Assembly: GCA_036723735.1 (NCBI GenBank)
Contig: DAIMGT010000023.1
Coordinates: 1-47,743 of the forward strand
Length of the DNA: 47,743 nt
Direction of reading: 5' to 3'
From: UBA4656 sp002405525
GTDB lineage: Bacteria; Pseudomonadota; Gammaproteobacteria; Xanthomonadales; Ahniellaceae
Each line of letters opens with the position of its first letter. Position 1 is the stretch's first letter. The translations under genes were made by a program, and so were the position numbers. Under the pieces are notes generated by a model, which saw nothing but the letters and a program-made list of their open reading frames with translations, did not search any database and was not told where the DNA came from. Positions 25,782-32,775 of this stretch are shown one piece after another.

Positions 25782-26786
25782 ATGCCGGCCGCCATGATTC
25801 GATCCCTATGCGCCTGCGTGGCACTCGCCGCGTCGCTCGCTGCGCACGCCGCCGGGCCCCTGGTCGTATACTCCGCGCAGAAGGAGCCGTCGATCCGCCC
25901 GTTGCTCGACCGCTTCAGCGGCGAAACCGGTATCGAGGTGCGCTTGCTGGTGGACCAGGGTCCGGTGCTCGTCGAGCGCCTGGCCGCCGAGGGCGCGAAC
26001 ACGCGCGCCGACCTGCTGCTGACCGTCGATGCGGGCAACCTGTGGCAGGCCGCAGAACGCGGACTGCTGGCGCCCGCAAGTTCCGCGGTGCTGGACGCGC
26101 GGGTGCCGCCCGCGCTGCGCGACCCCGAGGGTCGCTGGTACGCGATCAGCCGTCGCGCGCGGGCGATCGTCTACGCGACCGGGCGCGTGCAGCCGTCGGA
26201 GCTGTCCACCTACGAGGCGCTGGCCGCGCCGCAGTGGAAAGGGCGCCTGTGCCTGCGCACCTCGAAGAACGTCTACAACCAGTCTCTGGTCGCCACGCGC
26301 ATCGCGCGGATGGGCGACTCGGCGGCCGAGGCGATGGTGCGCGGCTGGGTCGACAACCTCGCCGTCGCGCCGACGCCCGACGACACGCTCGCCGCGCAAG
26401 CGGTGGCCGGCGGCGAGTGCGACGTGGCGATCGTCAACATGTACTACGTGGCGCGCCTCAAGCGCGCCGACCCTGCGCTGCCGTTGGCGATGTTCTGGCC
26501 CGACCAGGACGGCGCCGGCGCGCACCAGAACGTCGCCGGCATGGGTATCACCGCGCACGCCGGCAACGCCGACGCGGCGCGCGCCCTGCTGGAGTGGATC
26601 ACCGACGTGCCGGCGCAGACCGAACTCGGCCGGTTGAACCTCGAGTACCCGGTCAATCCCGGCGCTCCTGTCGATCCGCTGCTGGCCGGTTGGGGCATCT
26701 TCAAGGCCGACGACGCCGACCTTGCCGACGCCGGGCGGCTGCAGCCGGACGCGGTGCGCTTGATGGACCGCGCCGGCTGGCGCTGA
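25782..26786 (+). CDS. Ferric-iron ABC transporter periplasmic binding protein (FbpA/FutA-like)
   Basis: 334 residues. The signal peptide (MIRSLCACVALAASLAAHAA) is followed by LVVYSAQKEPSIRPLLDRFS, the usual start of iron(III)-binding proteins. The iron ligand region NMYYVARLKRADP carries the conserved YY pair that, with other residues, binds Fe3+ in FbpA. The lobes and length are normal. A near-consensus Fur box lies 17 bp upstream, and the permease follows 10 bp downstream. Two starts are possible (25782 or 25794); both keep the signal peptide. No ATPase gene follows. Confidence 0.9.
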   Translation: MPAAMIRSLCACVALAASLAAHAAGPLVVYSAQKEPSIRPLLDRFSGETGIEVRLLVDQGPVLVERLAAEGANTRADLLLTVDAGNLWQAAERGLLAPASSAVLDARVPPALRDPEGRWYAISRRARAIVYATGRVQPSELSTYEALAAPQWKGRLCLRTSKNVYNQSLVATRIARMGDSAAEAMVRGWVDNLAVAPTPDDTLAAQAVAGGECDVAIVNMYYVARLKRADPALPLAMFWPDQDGAGAHQNVAGMGITAHAGNADAARALLEWITDVPAQTELGRLNLEYPVNPGAPVDPLLAGWGIFKADDADLADAGRLQPDAVRLMDRAGWR

Positions 26787-26796
26787 CCGCCGGTCG

Positions 26797-28404
26797 GTGA
26801 ACGCCGACGCCGCCCGCGCGGTCAGCGCGCCACGCAGGCGGCCGGCCTTGTCGTTGCTGGCCGCCGCGCTGGCGGTGGCCGCGCCGGCGCTGCTGGCGAT
26901 CGGTGCGCTGCTCGCGGCGTGGGTCACGCCGGATCCCGCGACCTGGATGCACCTGCGCGAACACCTGCTGCCCGGCGCCGGCGCGCGCACGGCAGTGCTC
27001 GCGCTGGGTACCGGCGCGTGCAGCGCACTGCTCGGCACTGCGTTCGCCGCGCTGGTCTCGCTGTGCGATTTTCGCGGCCGCCGTCTGCTCGAGGTGCTGC
27101 TGGTGCTGCCGCTGGCGATGCCGGCGTACGTGCTGGCCTATGCCTGGGTGGCGAGTCTCGACGTGGGCAGTCCGCTGCGTGCTTGGGCGCTGGCGCAGAC
27201 CGGCAGCGCGGCGTGGCTGCCGTCGCTGCGCAACCTGCCGGGCGCGATCGCCCTGCTGGCACTGGCCAATTACGCCTACGTGTATCTGCTGGTCCGCGCT
27301 CGCCTGCTGGGTGGCGGCGGCGCGCTGCTGGAAGCCGCGCGCAGCCAGGGCCTGGCGCCGGCAGCGGCCTTCGTCCGTGGCGTCCTGCCCGCGCTGCGCC
27401 CCGCGCTGGCGGCAGGGGTTGCGCTGGTGGTGCTGGAATCGCTGGCCGAGTTCGGTGCGGGCAGCGTGCTCGGCGTCGACACGCTCAGCGTTCTGGTCTA
27501 CCGCACCTGGTACGGCATGCACGCACTCCCGGCGGCGGCGCAGGTGGCGAGCCTGCTGCTGCTGTTCGCCGTCGCGGTGCGGATCGCGGAGCAAGCGGCG
27601 GCCGGTCCGGCGCACCCCGCCAGCGCCGCGCGGGGAACGCGCGCGCCGCCGCTGCGCCTGCGCGCGCGGGCAACCGTCGCCGCCTGGTGCGCCGGCGGGC
27701 TGGTGGTGGCGCTCGGCTTCGCGCTGCCGGCCGCGCAGCTCGCAGCCGGGGCGTGGTCGACGCGCGCCGACTGGCAGCGGCTGGTCGACCCGCTGCTCGC
27801 GACCGCGTGGGTCGCCGGGGTGGCCGCGCTGGCGATCGTCGGCGCGGGGCTCCTGGTCGCGCTGGCGGCGCGCGCGGCGCGCGCGGGCGCCGTGCTGCGC
27901 GACGTCGCCGGCCTCGGCTACGCGGTACCCGGTGTGGTGCTGGCGGTGGGCCTGATGTTCGCCCTGGTGGCGATCGAGCGCGCACTGGCTGGCGCCGGCA
28001 TGGCGGCGCTGCTGTCGAGTTCCGCGCTGGCGGTCTGGCTGGGACTACTGGCGCGCTTCCTGCGGGTGGGCGCGGCGGCCGCCGACAGCGGACTGGTCGC
28101 GCTCCAGCCGGCGATCGGCGACGCCGCGCGCTCGCTCGGTGCAGGCCGCGCACGCCGCGCGGTCGCGGTCCAGCTGCCGCTGCTGCGGCCCGCGCTGGCC
28201 GGCGGACTGCTGCTCGCCTTCGTCGAGTGTGCGAAGGAGCTGCCAGCGACGCTGATGCTGCGGCCGTTCGGCCTCGACACGCTGGCGGTGCGCATCTACA
28301 ACGCGACCTCGGAAGGGCTGTGGGCGCAGGCCGCCGCGCCCTCGCTGCTGCTGTGCCTGCTGGGCCTGTGGCCCGCCGTCGGGCTGCTGCGCCGTCGCGC
28401 CTGA
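26797..28404 (+). CDS. Ferric-iron ABC transporter permease (FbpB-like, two fused permease domains)
   Basis: 535 residues from a GTG codon, with about twelve hydrophobic helices in two homologous halves. Each half carries an EAA-type coupling loop: EAARSQGLAPAAAFVRGVLP (about 180-200) and DAARSLGAGRARRAVAVQLP (about 443-462). Fused permeases of this kind serve the ferric-iron (FbpABC/AfuABC) importers. It follows the binding protein by 10 bp. The expected ATPase gene is absent here: the next gene is gcvT. Confidence 0.9.
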   Translation: MNADAARAVSAPRRRPALSLLAAALAVAAPALLAIGALLAAWVTPDPATWMHLREHLLPGAGARTAVLALGTGACSALLGTAFAALVSLCDFRGRRLLEVLLVLPLAMPAYVLAYAWVASLDVGSPLRAWALAQTGSAAWLPSLRNLPGAIALLALANYAYVYLLVRARLLGGGGALLEAARSQGLAPAAAFVRGVLPALRPALAAGVALVVLESLAEFGAGSVLGVDTLSVLVYRTWYGMHALPAAAQVASLLLLFAVAVRIAEQAAAGPAHPASAARGTRAPPLRLRARATVAAWCAGGLVVALGFALPAAQLAAGAWSTRADWQRLVDPLLATAWVAGVAALAIVGAGLLVALAARAARAGAVLRDVAGLGYAVPGVVLAVGLMFALVAIERALAGAGMAALLSSSALAVWLGLLARFLRVGAAAADSGLVALQPAIGDAARSLGAGRARRAVAVQLPLLRPALAGGLLLAFVECAKELPATLMLRPFGLDTLAVRIYNATSEGLWAQAAAPSLLLCLLGLWPAVGLLRRRA

Positions 28405-28414
28405 TCGCGCCGGC

Positions 28415-28443
28415 TTGGAATGCGCGTGCCCCGCGTCCATAAT
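28415..28443 (+). promoter_or_regulatory. Sigma-70 promoter of gcvT
   Basis: TTGGAA (28415-28420) and CATAAT (28438-28443) are separated by exactly 17 bp; together they match the consensus at 9 of 12 positions. Transcription would begin near 28450, about 24 bases before the gcvT ATG. Confidence 0.6.
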
Positions 28444-28473
28444 CGCGCGCCTCCCACGCCGGGCGCCGTCGCC

Positions 28474-29553
28474 ATGCAGCAGACCGTACTCAACGCAGCC
28501 CACCGGCGCCTCGGCGCGCGGATGGTCGACTTCGGCGGTTGGGACATGCCCCTGGCATACGGTTCGCAGATCGACGAGCACCACCAGGTGCGGCGCGACG
28601 CCGGCATGTTCGACGTGTCTCACATGACCGTCCTCGACATACGCGGCGACCACGCGCGCGCTTTCCTCCGCCACCTGCTGGCCAACGACGTTGCTCGTCT
28701 GCGCGTTCCGGGCAGGGCGCTGTACGGGTGCATGCTCACCGAAGGCGGTGGCGTGGTCGACGATCTGATCGTCTACTTCATCGAGGAGACGTGGTTCCGG
28801 GTGGTGGTCAACGCCGCCACCCGCGTCAAGGACCTGGCCTGGATCTCCGGCCGCGCAGCCGCGTTCGGCGTCAGCCTGCAGGAACGCCGCGACCTGGCGA
28901 TGGTCGCGGTGCAGGGGCCGAATGCTCGCCGCCGCGTTCACGGCCTGGTCGATCCGGCCGCGCGCGCCGCGGTCGAGGCGCTGCCGCGCTTTTCCGCCTG
29001 CGATGCGGGTGCGCTGTTCGTCGCGCGCACCGGATACACGGGCGAAGACGGCTACGAGGTGCTGCTGCCGGCGCGAGACGCAGAGACCTTCTGGGATCTT
29101 CTGCTCGCCGCCGGCGTCAGGCCCTGTGGGCTCGGTGCGCGCGACACGCTGCGACTGGAAGCGGGGATGGCGCTCTACGGGCAGGACATGGATGAAACCA
29201 CCACGCCGTTCGAGGCCGGGCTGGGCTGGACGGTGGCGATGGATCCCGCCGAGCGCGAATTCGTGGGCCGTGCAGCGCTCGAAGCGCAGCTCGCTGCCGG
29301 CGTGCCGCGACAGACCGTGGGCCTGGTACTCGACGACAAGGGGGTGCTGCGCCATGGGCAGCGCGTGGTCACCGCCAAGGGCGACGGCGAGATCCTGTCC
29401 GGAAGCTTCTCGCCCACCATGGGCAAGTCGATCGCCCTCGCGCGGATCCCGGCCGGCGACCCGGGCGCGGTGTCGGTCGACGTCCGCGGCCGCGCGCTGG
29501 CGGTGCGCGTGGTCCGCTATCCATTCGTGCGCGACGGCAAGGTGCGGGCTTGA
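28474..29553 (+). CDS. gcvT: Aminomethyltransferase (glycine cleavage T protein)
   Basis: T protein transfers the methylene group from lipoyl-bound aminomethyl on H protein to tetrahydrofolate and releases ammonia. The 359-residue protein begins MQQTVLNAAHRRLGARMVDF and shows GGWDMPLAYGSQIDEHHQVR, DVSHMTVLDIRGDHARAFL, GGGVVDDLIVYF, the TGYTGEDGYE folate-site motif and GARDTLRLEAGMALYGQDMD. A frame extends 18 codons upstream, but the chosen ATG matches the family and follows a good promoter. gcvH is 76 bp downstream; gcvP is not in the window. Confidence 0.95.
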   Translation: MQQTVLNAAHRRLGARMVDFGGWDMPLAYGSQIDEHHQVRRDAGMFDVSHMTVLDIRGDHARAFLRHLLANDVARLRVPGRALYGCMLTEGGGVVDDLIVYFIEETWFRVVVNAATRVKDLAWISGRAAAFGVSLQERRDLAMVAVQGPNARRRVHGLVDPAARAAVEALPRFSACDAGALFVARTGYTGEDGYEVLLPARDAETFWDLLLAAGVRPCGLGARDTLRLEAGMALYGQDMDETTTPFEAGLGWTVAMDPAEREFVGRAALEAQLAAGVPRQTVGLVLDDKGVLRHGQRVVTAKGDGEILSGSFSPTMGKSIALARIPAGDPGAVSVDVRGRALAVRVVRYPFVRDGKVRA

Positions 29554-29584
29554 TCGCGCGCTGGGTTCCCGCGCGTCGCGGGCG

Positions 29585-29590
29585 TACAAT
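29585..29590 (+). promoter_or_regulatory. Possible -10 element of gcvH
   Basis: TACAAT occurs 40 bp before the gcvH start in the gap after gcvT; no matching -35 is seen. gcvH may have its own promoter in addition to read-through from gcvT. Confidence 0.35.
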
Positions 29591-29629
29591 TCGGCCCGGC
29601 TCGGGCTGCCCATCCACAGGACCACGGCG

Positions 29630-30025
29630 ATGAACGAGATTCCAGGTGACCTCAAGTTCCTCAAGAGCCACGAGTGGGCGCGGATGGAGGACGACGGCAC
29701 CGTCACCGTCGGTATTTCCGACCATGCGCAGCGCCAGCTCGGCGACCTCGTGTACGTCGAGATGCCGTCGCCGGGCGACGACGTCGAGGCCGGCAACGCG
29801 TGCGCGGTGGTCGAGTCGGTCAAGGCTGCCTCGGACGTCTACAGCCCGGTTTCGGGTCGGATCCTGAAGGTCAACGAGGCGCTCGCGGACCAGCCGGAGA
29901 CAATCAACGAAGATGCGTTCGGCGAGGGCTGGATCTTCCGCGTCGCGCCGAGCAATGCATCGGAGATGGATGAGCTGCTGTCGCCCGACGAGTACGCGGA
30001 GCAGATCGACGCCGAGTCGAATTGA
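29630..30025 (+). CDS. gcvH: Glycine cleavage system H protein
   Basis: The lipoyl carrier of the glycine cleavage complex; it shuttles the aminomethyl group between P, T and L proteins. The 131-residue length is standard. The lipoylated lysine is K65 in AVVESVKAASDVYSP, and other family blocks are HEWARMEDDGTVTVGISDHA, GDLVYVEMPSPGD and GEGWIFRV. An AGGA site precedes the ATG. It sits after gcvT on the same strand. Confidence 0.96.
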   Translation: MNEIPGDLKFLKSHEWARMEDDGTVTVGISDHAQRQLGDLVYVEMPSPGDDVEAGNACAVVESVKAASDVYSPVSGRILKVNEALADQPETINEDAFGEGWIFRVAPSNASEMDELLSPDEYAEQIDAESN

Positions 30026-30051
30026 TCGCGCGACGATCGTGCGTCGCGGCG

Positions 30052-30076
30052 CTGCGCGCTCGCATCGAGCGCGCAG
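30052..30076 (+). terminator. 11-bp hairpin downstream of gcvH
   Basis: CTGCGCGCTCG and CGAGCGCGCAG are perfectly complementary around a 3-base CAT loop, 27 bp after the gcvH stop. There is no T-run after it on the plus strand, so it may be an mRNA 3' end structure or a non-canonical terminator. Confidence 0.45.
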
Positions 30077-30102
30077 AGGCGACTCGCAAGCAAAAAAACC
30101 TG

Positions 30103-30131
30103 TTGACAGTCAAGCCGCGCGGGATTAGTTT
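30103..30131 (+). promoter_or_regulatory. Strong sigma-70 promoter for the H1-like gene and its leader
   Basis: A perfect TTGACA (30103-30108) lies 17 bp before TAGTTT (30126-30131). An A7 run (30092-30098) just upstream could act as an UP-like element. Transcription would start near 30138, about 295 bases ahead of the H1-like start codon. Confidence 0.65.
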
Positions 30132-30137
30132 TCCCGC

Positions 30138-30358
30138 CACCATGACAGCTGCAAGTCAACGATGGGTGTGAGCAATCGCGACGGAAGCAACGGCCAACGC
30201 GGCTTCAAGACCGCTCTTTCGCCGTCCGTCGATTCCACCCCGATCGCGCTGCGGGGTCTCGCAGATCCCTTCCCCCGCTTCCTCTTCGCGTTCGCCGGCC
30301 GGGTGTCGTGCAATTGGGTCGTGCGCTGAGCACGCGGCCCCCGGCAGCGGGCGTTTTT
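30138..30358 (+). ncRNA. Structured leader RNA, possible attenuator or small RNA ahead of the H1-like gene
   Basis: No convincing gene lies between the strong promoter and the H1-like start. The leader can form several hairpins: AATCG(C)GACGG with CCGTCGATT enclosing GCGG/CCGC; CTGCG/CGCAG (about 30249-30264); CGTGC/GCACG (30320-30334); and GCCC/GGGC (30337-30352) followed by TTTTT at 30354-30358. The last is terminator-like though its stem is short. CCCGG (30340-30344) can pair instead with CCGGG (30361-30365), a mutually exclusive fold. A small RNA ending near 30358, or an attenuator, is possible. This is inference from folding by eye. Confidence 0.3.
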
Positions 30359-30433
30359 CTCCGGGCAGCAAGCAACACGCCGCAAGGCGACGTCAACATC
30401 AACGCGACACCAAACCACAACAGGAGCAATCCA

Positions 30434-30595
30434 ATGAAAGCAGCAACCAAAGGCACGAAGACCGGCACGGTGAAGGCCGCTGCCAAGAAGCCCGCCAAGA
30501 AGGCCGCCAAGAAGGCCGCCAAGAAGACCACCGCGAAGAAGGCCGCCAAGAAGCCGGCCAAGAAGGCCGCCAAGAAGGCCGCCAAGAAGAAGTAA
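30434..30595 (+). CDS. Lysine-rich histone H1-like DNA-binding protein
   Basis: 53 residues, almost entirely Lys and Ala: after MKAATKGTKTGTVKA comes a run of AAKK and PAKK repeats, interrupted by KKTTAKK, ending KKK. This resembles the C-terminal tails of H1-like nucleoid proteins in Xanthomonadales and AlgP, which bind DNA or RNA non-specifically by charge. The AGGAG site lies about 9 bases before the ATG at 30434; the frame is open upstream but without ribosome-binding support. A strong promoter, a long leader and an intrinsic terminator surround it, so it is a well-defined single-gene unit. The internal repeat makes its length prone to change. Confidence 0.85.
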   Translation: MKAATKGTKTGTVKAAAKKPAKKAAKKAAKKTTAKKAAKKPAKKAAKKAAKKK

Positions 30596-30612
30596 TCCCT
30601 CCCGGGATTTGA

Positions 30613-30645
30613 AACCATCGCGCGTTTGCCCGGCGCGCGATGGTT
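30613..30645 (+). terminator. Intrinsic terminator of the H1-like gene
   Basis: AACCATCGCGCG (30613-30624) pairs perfectly with CGCGCGATGGTT (30634-30645) around a 9-base loop, 18 bp after the stop, followed by CGTTTG. The stem is strong and the T-run short. Confidence 0.65.
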
Positions 30646-30722
30646 CGTTTGAAGGTCCGCCGCACCGACGCTTCACCGCCCGCCGCCGCCCCCGTTTCTC
30701 GTCCGCCGCGGCCTGCGAATCG

Positions 30723-30751
30723 TTGTCGTCTCCCCGCCGCCACCCCATAAT
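30723..30751 (+). promoter_or_regulatory. Sigma-70 promoter of the TonB-domain lipoprotein gene
   Basis: TTGTCG (30723-30728) and CATAAT (30746-30751) are separated by 17 bp and match the consensus at 9 of 12 positions. The transcript would start near 30758, giving a leader of about 90 bases. Confidence 0.55.
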
Positions 30752-30846
30752 CCTTGCCACGGAGGCGCTTCCGAGCGTCGCCTGCCGCCTTGGGGAGCCG
30801 ATGACCGGCGTGGCGGTCGAAGTCTTCGTGCTCGGGGAGATTCAGA

Positions 30847-31824
30847 ATGGGTCCAGTGAGCCGCCGTTTCGTTCCGCCTTGCGGTTCACGCCGGCGTTCG
30901 CCGGCCGGGCTTCTGGTCGTGCTCATGGTGCTGCTGTCGGCTTGCGGCGGCGGCGGGCCGGAGACGCCGCCGGCCGCCGACGCGCAGCCCGCCGCGGGCG
31001 TGCCCGTCGCCGCGGCGCCGCAGCCTGATGTCGATGAAGCGCTGCAGCGGGCGCGTCAGGCGCTGGCCGAGGAAAGGCTGGTGACGCCGCCGGGCGACAA
31101 CGCCATCGAGCATTACCTGCGGGTGCTGGAGCTTGATCCGACGAACCCGCAGGCGACCCAGGCAGTGGTGGACGTGTTCCCGCTGGCCGCTGGCGCGGCC
31201 GAGCGCGCGCTCGACCAGCGCGAGGTCGACGAGGCCGAACGCGTGATCGGTCTGCTCGATCGCGTCGATCCGCGGTCCTACACGGTGTCGACGCTGCGCG
31301 TGCGGCTCGCCGCCGCGCAACAGCAGCAGCAGCGCGAGGATCGGCAGGCTGCGGCGAGCGCGCAGGCCCTGCAGCGAGCCTCGCAGGAGGCCGCTGCGGC
31401 GCCCGCGCAGCGGCCCGCGGCAGCTGCGGCACCTGCGCAGACCAGTGCGAATGCCGAACCCGCGGCAGCGCAGGCGGCGCCTGCGCCGAGCACGCCGGCC
31501 CCCGTGGCGCAGTCGCCAGTGCCCGCGCCGCCGGCGCCCGCGGCGGCGCGCGGCGAAACGCGCGAGGCGCGCCCGCTGCGCCAGGCGCCACCGGCGTTCC
31601 CGGTCGATGCGGCGCGTCGCCGTCAGGAAGGCTGGGTCGAACTTGAGTTCACGATCGGCAGCGACGGCGCGGTGCGCGATGTCGTGGTGATGCGTGCGCA
31701 GCCGCCCCGGGTGTTCGATCGCGAGGCGATCCGCGCGATGCAGCGGTGGACGTTCGAGCCGGCATTACGCGACGGCCAAGCGGTCGAGACCCGCGCCCGG
31801 CGGCGCATCGAGTTCCGGCTCTGA
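30847..31824 (+). CDS. Putative lipoprotein with C-terminal TonB domain
   Basis: 325 residues. A basic N-terminus leads to a hydrophobic segment and a lipobox, LLSAC (29-33), followed by GGGG, which points to lipid attachment at Cys33. Next is a helical, TPR-like region (about 55-165: VDEALQRARQALAEERLVTP, GDNAIEHYLRVLELDPTNPQ). A Gln/Ala/Pro-rich spacer (about 155-240) could span the periplasm. The C-terminal TonB domain (about 245-325) shows PAFPVDAARRRQEGWVELEF, GSDGAVRDVVVMRAQPP and AIRAMQRWTFEPA. Canonical TonB is anchored by a transmembrane helix that contacts ExbB/ExbD; a lipoprotein anchor is unusual. GGGGAG precedes the ATG. Confidence 0.82.
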   Translation: MGPVSRRFVPPCGSRRRSPAGLLVVLMVLLSACGGGGPETPPAADAQPAAGVPVAAAPQPDVDEALQRARQALAEERLVTPPGDNAIEHYLRVLELDPTNPQATQAVVDVFPLAAGAAERALDQREVDEAERVIGLLDRVDPRSYTVSTLRVRLAAAQQQQQREDRQAAASAQALQRASQEAAAAPAQRPAAAAAPAQTSANAEPAAAQAAPAPSTPAPVAQSPVPAPPAPAAARGETREARPLRQAPPAFPVDAARRRQEGWVELEFTIGSDGAVRDVVVMRAQPPRVFDREAIRAMQRWTFEPALRDGQAVETRARRRIEFRL

Positions 31825-32009
31825 CGGGCCCGGTCCGGCGGCCTGCTGCGCACTCCGCGGGGGGCGGCGCCGGGTTTGCACGCTCCGCGCGGTCGTTGAA
31901 ACAGGAGAGTGCGAGTGGCGGCCGTGCCGTAAGCGATCGCCGGTCCGGCCCCGCATCGGTCCCTCCGGCCGGCCCGCCCGTCGGCGCTCCCGCGCCCGGC
32001 CGGCCCTGA

Positions 32010-32624
32010 TCAACGGCGCGCGGACGCGGCGGCGATGTCGTACAGAAGGCTCAGGTCCGGCCCGCCGGCGACCGGCGCGCGGCGCAGCTCGGCGAGCCGC
32101 GCCCGCACGCCAGCCAGTTCCTCGGTCGTCGTTCGTGCCTCGAGCACGCCGCAAGAGTCGGCGACCATCGCCAGTGCGATCGATGGCGCCTGTGGCTGCG
32201 GTGCGACGATCAGATCCTGCAGGCGATGGTGGACCTCGTGCAACGCCCGCATCGAGCGAACCGGATACCTCCGCCGCAGCAGCCCGCGACGCTGCCGAAC
32301 CAGCACGTCGCGCGCCAGCAGGCTGTCGATCAGGCGCGGCAGCACGGACCCGAGTGCCGACCCGACGCCGGCCAGCGCTTCGACGAGGCTGACTTCACGG
32401 GCCGGCAGGGACCGCGCTGCCGACTCCAGCAGCGGATGGTAGTCCGGAAGATCGTCGAGACGGGCGATACCGCGCCCGCGCCGCCCGATGCGCCGCGAGA
32501 TCGCCAGATCGCAGAGCAGGCAGGCGCGTACGCCGCGCTCCAGCGCTTCCCGGCGTACCCGCGGCGCCAGGGAACCCGCCTCGGGATCCAGCGCGAGCAG
32601 CACCAGGTGTTCGGCGATGATCAT
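32010..32624 (-). CDS. GPP34 (GOLPH3/Vps74-like) family protein
   Basis: 204 residues. The N-terminus MIIAEHLVLLALDPEAGSL matches the start of GPP34 domains, and RGLLRRRYPVRSMRALHEVH matches the conserved RYPxRD region. In eukaryotes GOLPH3 binds phosphatidylinositol 4-phosphate on Golgi membranes; bacterial members have no known role. The protein is rich in Arg (RRIGRRGRG, VRQRRGLLRRR), consistent with binding to acidic membrane. The start is chosen where family similarity begins; the long upstream open frame is an artefact. The ribosome binding site is weak. It lies 151 bp downstream of a serine hydrolase on the same strand. Confidence 0.75.
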   Translation of the reverse strand: MIIAEHLVLLALDPEAGSLAPRVRREALERGVRACLLCDLAISRRIGRRGRGIARLDDLPDYHPLLESAARSLPAREVSLVEALAGVGSALGSVLPRLIDSLLARDVLVRQRRGLLRRRYPVRSMRALHEVHHRLQDLIVAPQPQAPSIALAMVADSCGVLEARTTTEELAGVRARLAELRRAPVAGGPDLSLLYDIAAASARR

Positions 32625-32775
32625 GGGGCGATGGTCGGAGTCCGGTCCGTCGAAGGCGTGCCGATCCGCGCATGGCGCACGCCCGCCGCGCCGGATTCCC
32701 GACGCGGCCGGAATCAGCATGGCGCAAGCCGCATGCGGCGGCAAGACCTGCCGCGTCTCCCGCGGCGATGCGTCG

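Noticed and set aside
30142..30171. Nine-codon leader peptide MTAASQRWV
   Set aside because: No ribosome binding site, and it would begin only a few bases after the predicted transcription start; no regulatory codon run is seen.
30801..31028. Second frame with a GGGGAG site starting at 30801 inside the TonB-domain gene leader
   Set aside because: It runs out of frame through the lipoprotein gene and turns into an Arg-rich shadow; probably only chance.
31825..32009. Small gene in the gap between the TonB-domain lipoprotein and GPP34
   Set aside because: Only a seven-codon frame (GTG after CAGGAGA near 31900) is present; no support for a real product.
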